This document shows, piece by piece, positions 1 to 9,149 of a DNA stretch of 64,000 bases. Every line of letters starts with the position of its first letter. The stretch's first letter is position 1. The position numbers and the translations under genes were made by a program. The stretch is from the NCBI RefSeq assembly GCF_004102745.1, contig NZ_RLII01000019.1, forward strand, positions 1-64,000. Direction: 5' to 3'. The DNA comes from Acetivibrio mesophilus (GTDB lineage: Bacteria > Bacillota > Clostridia > Acetivibrionales > Acetivibrionaceae). A model generated the notes under the pieces. The model did no database searches. It was given only the letters and a program-made list of their open reading frames with translations, and had not been told where the DNA came from.

Positions 1-150
1 TTTGTTTGTGGTGAACTCAATTATATCAGAAAAAAGGGGGTCATTGTTTTTTTATATCAAAAAACTTTGAAACCGTTGATAAATAGCATATTCAATATAT
101 AACTAGTGTAATTTACTTTACACTAACAGTAGATAATGCGGGGGAAAAAT

Positions 151-987
151 ATGAAAAGCGAAATTCTGGAAATTTTACGTAAAAATCGGATAGATGAAGC
201 TTGTGTTAAATTAAGTACTCATGGTATTGCAAATGAAATATATGCAACAGAAAATTATATTATAAGGATTCCTACAGATCATCCGGAAGCAATTTCTGAT
301 GCTTTTACGGAATCTGTAGCAGCTCCGGTAGCAAAATCAAATGGAATAAAAACACCGGAATTGATTTGCTTTGATGACTCTTATTCGATATTAAATAAAA
401 CATATTCTATTTGGGAGAGGATTCACGGTGTGACCCTTGGTGAAATAGAGGATTACTTGCATTATTATAATACATGGGAAGAGATTGGTTTTGAAGTTGG
501 GAAAATACATGTTAATATTAAACACTGTGAAGATCCAAAAGGGTGGCTTGATAGCCCTGATAGAGACTATACAAAAGATATGATAATTCAAGGTATGGCT
601 AACAACAGAAGCAAATCTTCGTATTTACTGGAACTAATACAAAATAAATATACACAAGAACTTTTCACATATAAAAAATGTTTTGTCCATGGTGATACCA
701 ATCAGTTTAACTTTTTATGTACGGAAAGTGACTGGTTATTATCTCTAATTGATTGGGGCGATTCCGGTTGGGCAGACCCGGCAATAGACTTTTATATGAT
801 TCCAATAGAGGTTCTTGATAATGTTTTAGAGGGTTATAGTCAAATCGCAAAAGCAAATATTGATATTGGTTTTATATATCGAATTATTATTGATAAAATA
901 TGGATAGGAATTGAAGAGAGAGAAGATATATGCATTTTGGAAAAGAAAATAATGGAATTGGAAAGTAAACTCCTAAAAAGGCTGTGA
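151..987 (+). CDS. APH/choline-kinase family phosphotransferase
   Basis: Predicted cytoplasmic small-molecule kinase of the aminoglycoside phosphotransferase (APH) superfamily, 278 aa. The catalytic loop HGDTNQFNF has the expected His180, Asp182 and Asn187, and it is followed by the metal-binding segment IDWGDSGWADPAID (Asp201). These are the Brenner and DFG-like motifs of APH enzymes. An in-frame ATG lies at 136, but a GGGGG ribosome site at 140-144 places the real start at 151. The substrate cannot be read from sequence: antibiotic, choline, homoserine or another alcohol are all possible. The gene stands alone, with about 200 bases of non-coding sequence downstream. Confident for the family, not for resistance. 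Confidence 0.85.
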   Translation: MKSEILEILRKNRIDEACVKLSTHGIANEIYATENYIIRIPTDHPEAISDAFTESVAAPVAKSNGIKTPELICFDDSYSILNKTYSIWERIHGVTLGEIEDYLHYYNTWEEIGFEVGKIHVNIKHCEDPKGWLDSPDRDYTKDMIIQGMANNRSKSSYLLELIQNKYTQELFTYKKCFVHGDTNQFNFLCTESDWLLSLIDWGDSGWADPAIDFYMIPIEVLDNVLEGYSQIAKANIDIGFIYRIIIDKIWIGIEEREDICILEKKIMELESKLLKRL

Positions 988-1185
988 TAGATATGTGTAT
1001 AGCATTGAAATGTTAACATTTTATTGAGGTTTTGTTAAATACTGTGCATACATACACGAGTTAGACTTATTACATACGATATTAAAGGGGAGGAAAGACA
1101 TCCGTGAGCTTTGTGACACCGTTTGTGAGATGGATGCGGGGTGTATAAATGATATTTCAAGCAATGAAATAAAAATTGGATAGAC

Positions 1186-1602
1186 TTAAGTTGCATCGAT
1201 TCGGTAATCGACAACTATGCCATTTTCCAAAATCAATATAAGCCACATATCATCTACATATCTAACTCCCAAGTGATAGATAATAGTGCTTTCGGGCTCA
1301 AAATACTCTTCACTCATCTTAAAAGATGTTTTGGTATTTGCATACTCTTCTTCTTCACCTAGCAAAGAAATGATCTCCTGTTCTGTCTTTCCAATAAGCT
1401 TGTACCTTTTGATTAAGTCATCAACTATCTTTATTCTGTCGTTTGGTGCCTCAAACCATTTTTCAACTGTGAACGTATGCTGGTATGTATAAATTCCAAG
1501 ACCAACTAGAGCAAATAAAAATATCGCGGCAAAAAAGCCTATTATGATGAAATTCCATTTCTTAGCCTTATATACATCTTTGTGCATTTCTTTTTCATCC
1601 AT
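1186..1602 (-). CDS. Small single-pass membrane protein, unknown function
   Basis: 138 aa. A short charged cytoplasmic N-terminus is followed by one hydrophobic span at about residues 16-39 (WNFIIIGFFAAIFLFALVGL) and an extracytoplasmic domain of about 95 residues. Within it, LIGKTEQEIISLLGE resembles the helix-turn of BamE/SmpA-like folds, where a G-K-T-x-x-E-I-x-x-L-L-G pattern is common; that similarity is weak and is my inference. The AAAGGAG ribosome site just upstream supports the start. No partner gene is obvious: the next gene on this strand, a flavodoxin-fold oxidoreductase, begins about 800 bases away. Function unknown. Confidence 0.7.
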   Translation of the reverse strand: MDEKEMHKDVYKAKKWNFIIIGFFAAIFLFALVGLGIYTYQHTFTVEKWFEAPNDRIKIVDDLIKRYKLIGKTEQEIISLLGEEEEYANTKTSFKMSEEYFEPESTIIYHLGVRYVDDMWLILILENGIVVDYRIDAT

Positions 1603-1700
1603 ATTTCTATCCGCTCCTTTCCGTTAATTGATAATTCACTCGTTATATATCTCTTTATTCCTTATGGAATGAACAAAGTAACACAGTATCAAATATATTG

Positions 1701-2405
1701 TCATAGCCAAGGTCTTTTCTTATCAAACCACCCATTGTTATGCCAATGCCAGTAATCACTTGCCAAAGGAGTCGATATAAGCTCCTTATTATTTACATTC
1801 ATTCTCATTAGATTAAAGATAAACTTTGTCCTAAATCCCACTTTTGGTTTTTTTACTTTTTTCAACTCATTACACAATTTGTCAATAGCTTTTTCGATTT
1901 TTTGCTTTTTACTTGCGGATATTTCTTGCCAACTCATTGCTTGTATACTAAAGCCTAAAGTTTTTATGTACGGAATGCCCCAATAAAACAAGCATGTAGT
2001 AATATCTTTTATAGCTTTACTTGTGCCCGCACCTGCTGCTGTTGATATAACCACTGCCTTCTTTTGAAACATGTACGCTTTTGGACGGTGAGGCATCCAG
2101 TTTATAAATGTGAGATCAATGAAAGATTTCATTGGAGCGGAGGCCCTCATGCAATATGTGGGGGTAGTGAATATTAATAATTCCGCTGATTCGATTGCCG
2201 ACTCAATGACATGTTTCTCATCATAGAAAGGACATTTTGTTTCACTTTCAAGACATTTATAACATCCTAAGCAAAAATGATTTAAATCTCTAGGCAGAAA
2301 GAATTCTGTAATCTCGTTTTCAGTTGCAATTTTATTAGCTAAAGCCCTTCCTATGTTATAAGAACTACCCTTATGATTTTGTCCATGAATAATTACGGTT
2401 TTCAT
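1701..2405 (-). CDS. Flavodoxin-fold NAD(P)H-dependent oxidoreductase (iron-sulfur flavoprotein-like)
   Basis: 234 aa. The N-terminal VIIHGQNHKGSSYNIGRA is the phosphate-binding start of the FMN reductase/flavodoxin-like fold. A cysteine cluster (CLGCYKCLESETKCPFYDE, about residues 47-65) follows, typical of iron-sulfur flavoproteins and related NADPH:FMN reductases. The TPTYCMRASAPMKSFID segment is the usual FMN-loop region. The C-terminal third is helical and basic, with no recognisable domain. A GGAGGTAAAGAG ribosome site directly before the ATG fixes the start. Probably a soluble FMN-dependent reductase acting on quinones, nitro compounds or electron carriers; the natural substrate is unknown. 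Confidence 0.8.
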   Translation of the reverse strand: MKTVIIHGQNHKGSSYNIGRALANKIATENEITEFFLPRDLNHFCLGCYKCLESETKCPFYDEKHVIESAIESAELLIFTTPTYCMRASAPMKSFIDLTFINWMPHRPKAYMFQKKAVVISTAAGAGTSKAIKDITTCLFYWGIPYIKTLGFSIQAMSWQEISASKKQKIEKAIDKLCNELKKVKKPKVGFRTKFIFNLMRMNVNNKELISTPLASDYWHWHNNGWFDKKRPWL

Positions 2406-2470
2406 CTCTTTACCTCCAACATTTTGACGGTGACGGTACTATATATACTTTGTAATGGTAGCTAGATAGT

Positions 2471-2887
2471 TTATTGCTTTTCATCAAATGTAACACCTAT
2501 ACGTCTGGAAACGTGATTGATCATTTCTTGTAATTCATTTATTTTATCCTGCAATAAGGGGCTTTTATCTTTATACTTTTGATAATAGTATTCAAAATAC
2601 TCATCAAAAAATCTATATTTTTTTTGATGGAGGACTGAACTTATTGAATGGTACAAATTAATTCCATATTTATCCATGAACTCAAAGAAAAATTGCTTTG
2701 CTTGTTCGGATAATCCATTTAAATATGAAAAATCATCATTATACTGAAGTTTTTGATTTATTTTATCTTTTATAGAACCTAACAGAATTCTATTAGATTC
2801 ATTTGTGGATTTTTTCTCCACCCACTCAATTACGGACTTTAGTAATGTTATTTCATCATGAGTAAGACGTAGTTTATGTTGGTCCAT
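2471..2887 (-). CDS. Hypothetical small helical protein
   Basis: 138 aa, rich in charged and aromatic residues, with no signal peptide or membrane span. It reads as mostly helical (for example KKYRFFDEYFEYYYQKYKDK near the middle). I do not recognise the family. It starts at an ATG with only a weak GGGTG ribosome site. It ends 65 bases upstream of the flavodoxin-fold oxidoreductase on the same strand and may be co-transcribed with it. Codon use looks like its neighbours, so it is likely a real gene. Confidence 0.6.
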   Translation of the reverse strand: MDQHKLRLTHDEITLLKSVIEWVEKKSTNESNRILLGSIKDKINQKLQYNDDFSYLNGLSEQAKQFFFEFMDKYGINLYHSISSVLHQKKYRFFDEYFEYYYQKYKDKSPLLQDKINELQEMINHVSRRIGVTFDEKQ

Positions 2888-3125
2888 TTATAATACACCC
2901 ATTTCAGATATTAGGATCGAATTTGATGGCTATATTATACCATATAGTCCAGCAAAATCAAACGGGAGATTATCTTTTGGCAAATTCTTGGGGGTGAATT
3001 TTCAGAATCAAGTAATAAGAGAAAAACTTAGAGAAGGGTATGTTGAAATCTCAATTGATACTCGAAATTAGTTGCTTGGAAGGATTGCATAAAATACCAT
3101 ACACAGAAGTATTTATACGCCTGTA

Positions 3126-3725
3126 TTAACTTTTGCATGGAAAAAACCTGTTAACTACCTCTTTCACATCATCAAGCCATTTCTGCCGTTCTTCCAAAGT
3201 ACTGGTTACAATTACCCCATACATTTTTCTGTAAAAATTATTTACGCCACATAGTCCAAAAATGCAATTTTTCCATATGGTTTCGAGGGGATCTCCAAAA
3301 ACTTTGATTTCTCTGTCATGGAAGGTATTTGATGTATTAAACACTATGGCTGCTTTTGCCTTCAGCAAGCCGACCGGAACCCCTTCGCCTCTATCGTTTT
3401 CTTCAAATTTGTAAGCTACACCCGGACGTATCACTCTGTCAATCCATCCTTTTAAAATTGCTGGAGGTTGTCCCCACCAATTGGGATGTACAACTATTAT
3501 TCCATCTGCATCTGAAATTTGCTCACAGTGTGTTCTTATAACGCTATCGATTTCTCCGTCCTTGGGTATCTCCTCATGCGTTATAACAGGATCAAAGCCC
3601 TCTTCATACAAGTCATGAAACACTACGTCATGCCCATTGCTTTTCAAAAGATCAATAGCTGTGTGTGCAATCGCGTGATTAAAACTCCCTTTGTGTGGAT
3701 GTCCTAAAACTACAAGAATTTTCAT
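3126..3725 (-). CDS. NAD(P)H oxidoreductase, quinone-reductase type flavodoxin-like fold
   Basis: 199 aa. The start KILVVLGHPHKGSFNHAIAH matches the Flavodoxin_2 family (NQO1, MdaB and Kef ancillary proteins). The FMN/substrate loop HPNWWGQPPAILKGWIDRV is highly characteristic of this family. These enzymes make two-electron reductions of quinones or similar compounds using NAD(P)H and FAD or FMN. The reading frame extends 25 codons further upstream, but a GGAGG site places the start at the ATG at 3725. Single gene; no kefB/kefC antiporter gene is nearby, so a potassium-efflux role is not supported here. Strong for family, moderate for quinone reductase. Confidence 0.85.
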   Translation of the reverse strand: MKILVVLGHPHKGSFNHAIAHTAIDLLKSNGHDVVFHDLYEEGFDPVITHEEIPKDGEIDSVIRTHCEQISDADGIIVVHPNWWGQPPAILKGWIDRVIRPGVAYKFEENDRGEGVPVGLLKAKAAIVFNTSNTFHDREIKVFGDPLETIWKNCIFGLCGVNNFYRKMYGVIVTSTLEERQKWLDDVKEVVNRFFPCKS

Positions 3726-3922
3726 ACATTTAATCCTCCAAATCTTGTTATAACCGAATATTGTCAAGCATATTATATATAAGTTGCCAGCTAATGTCAA
3801 CGAGGTGCATTTCCACTACATATTTTTATGATAAAAGTTTGGAATATTTTGGAGTATGGCAGCAAAACATGCCCTAAACAATTTGCTGGAGTAGCTTTCA
3901 GCTATAGAAAAGAAGAAAGTCA

Positions 3923-4954
3923 CTAAGACTTAGGTAACTTCACAATAAAAGTTGTACCCTTACTTATTTCACTTTCTACAACAATATCTCCTTTGCATAG
4001 TTCCACAATTCGTTTGACAATTGAAAGACCAAGCCCATTTCCCTTAACGGCATGGGATTTATCCCCCTGAAAGAATTTATCAAAAATACGTTTTTTGGTG
4101 TTCTCATCCATACCATTTCCATCATCGCTTATCTTAAATTGAATACCATCAACTGCTTCATGGCAACAGATTGAAATATGTCCATTATCGTTGGTATATT
4201 TAATTGCGTTTTCAATTAGATTTATGAAAAGATGAGAAAGCATCTCTTGATTGCTGTATATTTTTATAGGTTCCAAATCCAGATTAATCTCTATGTTTTT
4301 CTTACTCCACTGCTTCTCTAGGAGTATAACACAATCCCTTATCTGTTCATCCAATTCATATTCCGTTTTATTTGTTATAATTTGCTGATTTTCAAATTTG
4401 TTAAGTAAAAGAACATTTGCAGACATATTAGCCAGCCGTTCGGATTCACTTATAATAATATCGGTGTACTCTTTTCTCTTTTCCGGAGAAAGATTGTCAT
4501 TTTGCAGTTGCTTGGCAAATCCCCGGATTGAAACAATAGGGGTCTTGAATTCATGGGAAAAGTCATTGATAAAACCATTGCGGAACATTTCTATACTGCC
4601 CAGCTCTTCTACCATGTGATTAAAATTTTTAATTAAATTACCCACTTCCGAATGACCGTTAATTTCTTCAACCCGGACGCTAAAATCACCGGTAGCCACT
4701 ACTTTGGTTGCTTTAATCAGTTGATTAAGAGGTTTTAGCACTCTTTCACTGGCTACTGCCGAAATAGAAGTACCTATAATACTACTGACGAGTAATGCCA
4801 CTAACGGGTATAGAATAGGGGCAAGTCTGGGAATTGGTAAAATGCCTATTGCAAATAAAAATAAGAAAAACACTCCTGTCAAAACCCCTGAGGAAATCAT
4901 AATATAAAAAACCAGAAATACCATCTGGATATTCAAAGTTCTTCCTCTATTCAT
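3923..4954 (-). CDS. Sensor histidine kinase (HAMP-HisKA-HATPase)
   Basis: 343 aa membrane sensor kinase. Two hydrophobic spans (about 10-35 and 43-62) have only a very short loop between them, so there is no sizeable extracytoplasmic sensor domain. A HAMP linker (about 65-118) follows. The HisKA domain has the phospho-acceptor His in NDFSHEFKTPIVSIRG. The HATPase_c domain has the N box NLIENAIKYT, G1 box DDGNGMDE and G2 box GNGLGLSIVKR. The start codon overlaps the stop of the response regulator gene by 4 bases (ATGA), so the two are translationally coupled. With so little outside the membrane, it may sense a membrane perturbation, as intramembrane-sensing kinases do; that is inference. Confidence 0.95.
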   Translation of the reverse strand: MNRGRTLNIQMVFLVFYIMISSGVLTGVFFLFLFAIGILPIPRLAPILYPLVALLVSSIIGTSISAVASERVLKPLNQLIKATKVVATGDFSVRVEEINGHSEVGNLIKNFNHMVEELGSIEMFRNGFINDFSHEFKTPIVSIRGFAKQLQNDNLSPEKRKEYTDIIISESERLANMSANVLLLNKFENQQIITNKTEYELDEQIRDCVILLEKQWSKKNIEINLDLEPIKIYSNQEMLSHLFINLIENAIKYTNDNGHISICCHEAVDGIQFKISDDGNGMDENTKKRIFDKFFQGDKSHAVKGNGLGLSIVKRIVELCKGDIVVESEISKGTTFIVKLPKS

Positions 4955-5625
4955 GCTTTTACCACCGCCTTGTATCCGAGTCCTCGAACTGTAATTATTT
5001 CAAAATCCGAACTATTTTTAAATCTGTCACGTAAACGATTTATGTGAACATCTACTGTTCGTTCGTCAGTATCCGAATTCATCCCCCAAATTTCATCCAT
5101 TAAACTGCGTCGGGTAAAAATTTTGTTTTGGTAGGACAATAATTTGTATAACAGCATGAATTCTTTATTTGGTAATTCCAGAACAGTACCCTTCTTCGAA
5201 ACAGTAAGGGCATCATAATCCAGAACCGTTTCTCCCACTATAAGCCGGTGCTCATTTACGATTTTGGAACGGCGAAGCAGTGCTGCAATTCTCAGAAGCA
5301 TTTCCTCCTCGTCAACCGGTTTTACCATATAATCATCGGTTCCTACAAGAAAACCCTTCTTTTTGTCAGCGGGTGTTTCTTTTGCCGTTACCATTAAAAT
5401 CGGTAGGTTACAGTTACCTTTACGCAATGTTTCACTTAATTCATAGCCGTCCATGCGAGGCATCATAAGATCGAGAATAATCAAATCCACGTGATAATTG
5501 TACATTTTTTCAAGGGCATCTATACCATCCTTAGCAAGGATAACTTCATAACCGTTTTGAACCAATACAGCTTCCATTAACCTCCTGGTGTTGTGGTCAT
5601 CTTCCACTACTATGATGCGAAACAT
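4951..5625 (-). CDS. OmpR/PhoB-type response regulator
   Basis: 224 aa. The receiver domain (1-118) shows the acidic pair in VVEDDHNTRR, the phospho-acceptor Asp in DLIILDLMMPRMDG, the switch residue in MVTAKE and the conserved Lys in VKPVDEEE. A winged-helix DNA-binding domain follows (about 128-222), with DERTVDVHINRLRDRF as the recognition helix region and ITVRGLGYKA as the wing. It is first in the pair with the histidine kinase and overlaps it by 4 bases. A GGGAGG ribosome site precedes the ATG. Targets are unknown. Confidence 0.95.
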   Translation of the reverse strand: MFRIIVVEDDHNTRRLMEAVLVQNGYEVILAKDGIDALEKMYNYHVDLIILDLMMPRMDGYELSETLRKGNCNLPILMVTAKETPADKKKGFLVGTDDYMVKPVDEEEMLLRIAALLRRSKIVNEHRLIVGETVLDYDALTVSKKGTVLELPNKEFMLLYKLLSYQNKIFTRRSLMDEIWGMNSDTDERTVDVHINRLRDRFKNSSDFEIITVRGLGYKAVVKA

Positions 5626-5958
5626 CGAAATACCTCCCTTTTCTTTATATGTATATACTTTATCATTCTATTTTAAACTGATTTTAAACAAAAAGCCTAT
5701 CTCTTTATTATTGGTCTATTAATGTATTATTTCGTCTTCATCTAGATATTTTGTTAATATTCAGTCTATATTTGCCTTATATAATAAACATGATCTTGTG
5801 TTGCAGTCATGGAGCTGTTAAACGTACCAAAAAGGCATCAAAAAGCTCCCCATGATAAAACTTCAGATAATGAAGATAATTGGTCCTAGACTGGTGGGAA
5901 ATTATACAATAATATAATTTGTAGGTAAAATAGTAAGAGAGGAAGGAGGGTGAATAAT
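5626..5958. other. Divergent intergenic region
   Basis: About 330 bases between the two-component pair (minus strand) and the DUF5685 operon (plus strand). It must carry both promoters. A TATAAT at 5780-5785 is a possible plus-strand -10 box, but I see no good -35 box 16-18 bases before it. No RNA gene or strong hairpin is visible. Confidence 0.4.
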
Positions 5959-6780
5959 ATGTTTGGCTATATAGTTGCAAATGTTGATAAGCTGACAGAT
6001 GAAGAAAAACAGCATTATCGTTCTTGCTATTGTGGCTTATGCAAGGCATTAGGGAGTCGTCATGGGACAATAAGCCGTATAACCCTTACTTATGACATGA
6101 CTTTTCTTGTCCTGTTCCTTTCTGCACTATATAAAACTGACAATAAAATAGAAACCGAGCGTTGCATTATTCATCCTCTAAAGCCGCACCAATACTGGCA
6201 AAATGCTATAACAGACTATGCTGCCGACATGAATGTCGTACTTGCCTATTACAATTTTTTAGACGATTGGACAGACGATAAAAATATTCTGTCATTGGGT
6301 GAAGCAAAACTGTTTGAGCGTCAATATAAGCGGATTTTTAAGCAGTATCCAAATAAATGCACGGTAGTCAGTGATTGCTTAAAGGAGCTTTCAATAATAG
6401 AAAAGTCCGGAGAACTTAATGCCGATATTCCGGCCAATACTTTTGGAAAGCTGATGGGTGAAATCTTTGTTTTGTATGAAGATGAATATACAGAAAGCTT
6501 GCGGGCCTTTGGAAGGTCTCTGGGCAAGTTTATTTATATAATGGACGCATGTCTTGATTTAAAAGATGATATAAAGCATGAACGATATAACCCCCTGATT
6601 ATGGCTTCATCTGAAGATTTCAGCATGATTTTGAACCTGCTTATGGCTGACTGTATAGATAAATATAAGCGGTTGCCAATCAATCAGGATAAGCACCTGA
6701 TTGAGAATATCCTTTATTCCGGTGTTTGGACAAGGTATGAGGCAGAAAAACAAAAACAAAGGAGGGAAAATAAGAAATGA
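5959..6780 (+). CDS. DUF5685 family protein
   Basis: 273 aa, soluble and largely helical. The N-terminus [20 protein letters not shown] followed by a Cys cluster (Cys23, Cys25, Cys28 in [11 protein letters not shown], plus Cys69) matches the DUF5685 family as I know it. Two acidic motifs stand out: LDDWTDD (101-107) and [13 protein letters not shown] (200-212). Their arrangement resembles the DDxxD and second Asp-rich motifs of class I isoprenoid synthases; this is my own reading and unproven. A GTG at 5950 is also in frame, but the GGAGG at 5945-5949 is spaced for the ATG at 5959. The stop overlaps the J-domain gene start by 4 bases. Function unknown. Confidence 0.8.
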   Translation: MFGYIVANVDKLTDEEKQHYRSCYCGLCKALGSRHGTISRITLTYDMTFLVLFLSALYKTDNKIETERCIIHPLKPHQYWQNAITDYAADMNVVLAYYNFLDDWTDDKNILSLGEAKLFERQYKRIFKQYPNKCTVVSDCLKELSIIEKSGELNADIPANTFGKLMGEIFVLYEDEYTESLRAFGRSLGKFIYIMDACLDLKDDIKHERYNPLIMASSEDFSMILNLLMADCIDKYKRLPINQDKHLIENILYSGVWTRYEAEKQKQRRENKK

Positions 6781-7445
6781 CCGACCCCTACAAAGTGCTT
6801 GGAGTATCGCCAAATGACTCCATTGAAGAAATTACAAAAGTCTATCGTCGATTGGCGAAAAAATACCACCCGGATGTTAATCACGGAGATGAAGAAGCTG
6901 CAAAGAAAATGAGTGAAATAAACGCAGCTTATGATCAGATAAAAAGCGGGAACACTTCCCAAACTAACAGTAGCAGAGGATACAGCGGCCAAAGTTCCTA
7001 TGGATATGGAGGCAATTCTGACCCTTTTGGGGGATTTAATCCTTTCGGATTTGACCCATTCGGCGGGTTTGGTCCCTTTGGAAACAGTCAACAGAGGCAA
7101 GGATCTTCTGAATTTGAGCCGGTAAAAAGCTATTTGCGTGCCGGATATTATGCGGAGGCGCTAAATGTGCTGTCTAATATAGACAACAGAAGTGCCCAGT
7201 GGTATTACTACAGCGCAATTGCAAATTATGGATTGGACAATAAAGTTACAGCCCTTAATCACGCCAAAACAGCAGTTCAGATGGAGCCGAATAATGTGCA
7301 GTATCAGAGCTTGTTAAATCAAATACAAAACGGCGGAAGGGTTTATCAGCAGCAAAGTTATAACTTTGGTATGCCTGTAGTCAATCTAAGCAACCTTTGT
7401 TGGGGGATGTGTATGGCAAGGTTGTTATGTGGTATGTGTTGTTAA
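6777..7445 (+). CDS. J-domain (DnaJ-like) co-chaperone with TPR-like C-terminus
   Basis: 222 aa. A complete N-terminal J domain (1-57) has the essential HPD tripeptide ([20 protein letters not shown]), so it should stimulate an Hsp70 (DnaK-family) ATPase. A Gly/Phe/Ser-rich linker (about 68-108, repeated DPFGGF units) follows, then a short helical repeat region resembling one or two TPR units (about 112-182). The tail is Cys-rich and hydrophobic ([14 protein letters not shown]). It lacks the zinc-finger and C-terminal substrate domains of true DnaJ, so it is a specialised J-protein, not the housekeeping one. It overlaps the DUF5685 gene by 4 bases and is followed 30 bases later by a zinc-ribbon membrane protein: one operon. 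Confidence 0.9.
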   Translation: MTDPYKVLGVSPNDSIEEITKVYRRLAKKYHPDVNHGDEEAAKKMSEINAAYDQIKSGNTSQTNSSRGYSGQSSYGYGGNSDPFGGFNPFGFDPFGGFGPFGNSQQRQGSSEFEPVKSYLRAGYYAEALNVLSNIDNRSAQWYYYSAIANYGLDNKVTALNHAKTAVQMEPNNVQYQSLLNQIQNGGRVYQQQSYNFGMPVVNLSNLCWGMCMARLLCGMCC

Positions 7446-7475
7446 TAAGTTTCTATAAATAGGGAGGAATTTAAG

Positions 7476-7886
7476 ATGGGAAATTTCAAAAGTAAATTAG
7501 CAAGATTTATGTATGGCAGATATGGAACGGACGAACTTTCTAATTGGTTATTTGTTGTATATTTTATTTTGCTTATAGCCAATTTATTTATCCGTTCAAA
7601 TATAATTAGCCTATTAATATATGCAGTTATATTTATAGTGATTTTCAGAACATTCTCGAGAAATATTTATAAAAGGCAAAGGGAAAATGAGAAGTTTATG
7701 AAGCTCTGGAAGCCTGTTAAATCAAAAGGAACTTTGACAATTCAAAGGATTAAAGATATTAAGACAAAACGTTATCGCAGATGCCCCCATTGTAAATCTG
7801 TCCTGCGTTTGCCAAGAAAAACGGGAAAGCATAAAGTGGATTGCCCACGCTGTCATAATGAGTTTGAAGTTCGCGTTCTGTTGTAA
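7476..7886 (+). CDS. Membrane protein with C-terminal zinc ribbon
   Basis: 136 aa. Two adjacent hydrophobic spans (about 22-40 and 43-60: WLFVVYFILLIANLF and IISLLIYAVIFIVIF) are followed by a basic linker and a C-terminal zinc ribbon with two CxxC knuckles (RRCPHCKSV and DCPRCHNEF). The ribbon most likely faces the cytoplasm given the positive linker. It is third in the unit with the DUF5685 and J-domain genes, with a GGGAGGAA ribosome site. Probably works with them at the membrane; the actual role is unknown. Confidence 0.75.
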   Translation: MGNFKSKLARFMYGRYGTDELSNWLFVVYFILLIANLFIRSNIISLLIYAVIFIVIFRTFSRNIYKRQRENEKFMKLWKPVKSKGTLTIQRIKDIKTKRYRRCPHCKSVLRLPRKTGKHKVDCPRCHNEFEVRVLL

Positions 7887-8006
7887 TACCTGAGACTTTT
7901 GTATTTCTTCACTATAGTCATCATAGTACAGCACCTACTAAAAATTGACTATGGTGGAGGTAATGCAAATCATCACCACCAATCACTAACATCACATTAA
8001 ATTCTC

Positions 8007-8040
8007 TTAATGAATACTATAGTTTAGTATTATTCATTAA
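8007..8040. promoter_or_regulatory. Imperfect palindrome abutting the hydrolase ribosome site
   Basis: TTAATGAATACTA (8007-8019) faces TAGTATTATTCATTAA (8025-8040), which is its reverse complement except for a 3-base bulge. It sits directly before the GGGGGA ribosome site of the alpha/beta hydrolase. It could be a repressor operator or an mRNA hairpin next to the ribosome site. Confidence 0.35.
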
Positions 8041-8050
8041 GGGGGACAAT

Positions 8051-8860
8051 ATGGGCTATTATGTTAATGTGAATGGTGTAAATGTATATGTTGAGGATTT
8101 AAACCCGGAATGTAAAAAGACAATCCTGTTTCTACACGGCTGGCCAGGCAATCATAATCTGTTTGAATACCAATTTGATAAGCTGCCCCAATTAGGTTAT
8201 CGATGTATTGGAATTGATACAAGAGGTTTTGGTAGATCGGATAAACCGTTTTGTGGATATGATTATAATACCTTATCTGACGATGTGAGGGGAGTGGTGG
8301 AAGCCTTAGGTCTGCGGGACTTTACTTTAGCCGGACATTCTACCGGGGGTGCGATAGCAGTAAGATATATGGGACGACATAAAGGATATGGGGTAACTAA
8401 GCTGGTTCTTATTGCAGCAGCGGCCCCAAGCTTGATCAAACGCCCTAATTTTCCATATGGTATTGATGAAGAGACAGTATTGCAGATAATCGAAGGTACA
8501 TATAATGACCGTCCTCAAATGCTTAAGAATTTTGGCGACCGGTTTTTCTTTCAACATACATCCCAAGCATTCTCCGATTGGTTCTTCCAGTTGGGCTTAC
8601 AGGCGGCAGGGTGGGCAACTGCAGCCATTGCAAAGACTTGGATTAGCGAAGTATTATTCGTTGATATGGAGGCTATCCATGTGCCTACCTTAATTATTCA
8701 TGGTGTTCATGATAAAGTAGTTCCTTTTCAGCTAGGAGAGGTACAGCAAAGGATGATTCGAAACTCTAGGCTGGTACCGTTTGAATTATCCGGGCATGGA
8801 TCTTTTTATGATCAGAAGGACGAATTTAATGCTTTGTTGGCAAGGTTTGTGGAAAGCTAA
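8051..8860 (+). CDS. Alpha/beta hydrolase
   Basis: 269 aa soluble alpha/beta-hydrolase fold protein. The oxyanion segment LFLHGWPGNHN, the nucleophile elbow GHSTGG (Ser97), the acid loop HGVHDKVVP and the catalytic His in SGHGSFYDQKDEF are all in the expected order. The closest functional groups are non-haem haloperoxidase-like esterases and related carboxylic ester or epoxide hydrolases. The elbow GHSTGG is typical of the haloperoxidase-like group, where it is usually GHSMGG or GHSTGG. No signal peptide. It is transcribed alone and followed by a terminator-like hairpin at 8977-9025. Substrate unknown. Confidence 0.88.
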   Translation: MGYYVNVNGVNVYVEDLNPECKKTILFLHGWPGNHNLFEYQFDKLPQLGYRCIGIDTRGFGRSDKPFCGYDYNTLSDDVRGVVEALGLRDFTLAGHSTGGAIAVRYMGRHKGYGVTKLVLIAAAAPSLIKRPNFPYGIDEETVLQIIEGTYNDRPQMLKNFGDRFFFQHTSQAFSDWFFQLGLQAAGWATAAIAKTWISEVLFVDMEAIHVPTLIIHGVHDKVVPFQLGEVQQRMIRNSRLVPFELSGHGSFYDQKDEFNALLARFVES

Positions 8861-8976
8861 TCCAGTGGAGAATTCATAATATAGAGGGAAAAGAGCAATG
8901 AAATTTTCCTGCGTTAGCTGTGTAGCCGTGGGATTATTATATTGACAACTGCTGGTTAAAAACCTAAACCGCTTAT

Positions 8977-9025
8977 AAAGCTGATGACTTCTGCGACAAA
9001 ATTACGCAGGCTCATTAGCTTTTTT
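8977..9025 (+). terminator. Terminator downstream of the alpha/beta hydrolase
   Basis: AAAGCTGATGA and TCATTAGCTTTTTT form the outer stem, and CTGCG/CGCAG the inner stem, followed by a T run. The 8861-9149 interval otherwise shows no gene. Confidence 0.6.
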
Positions 9026-9149
9026 ATTGCCTGCGGTTGTATAATTACGATCCACTTCAGCAAATACCAATTGAAGATGTTAAATATCAAAGTGTTTAGC
9101 ATGACTCTACGAAAGCATTATAGATGAGGTTGAACATGGAAAATAAGCC

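Noticed and set aside
1075-1183. A plus-strand frame reading RELCDTVCEMDAGCINDISS with a stop before 1185
   Set aside because: Too short, no start with a ribosome site and no recognised family; at most a gene remnant.
2993-3071. 25-codon frame beginning GTG after CTTGGGGG, plus strand
   Set aside because: Very short, no known family and no context; may be debris of an older gene.
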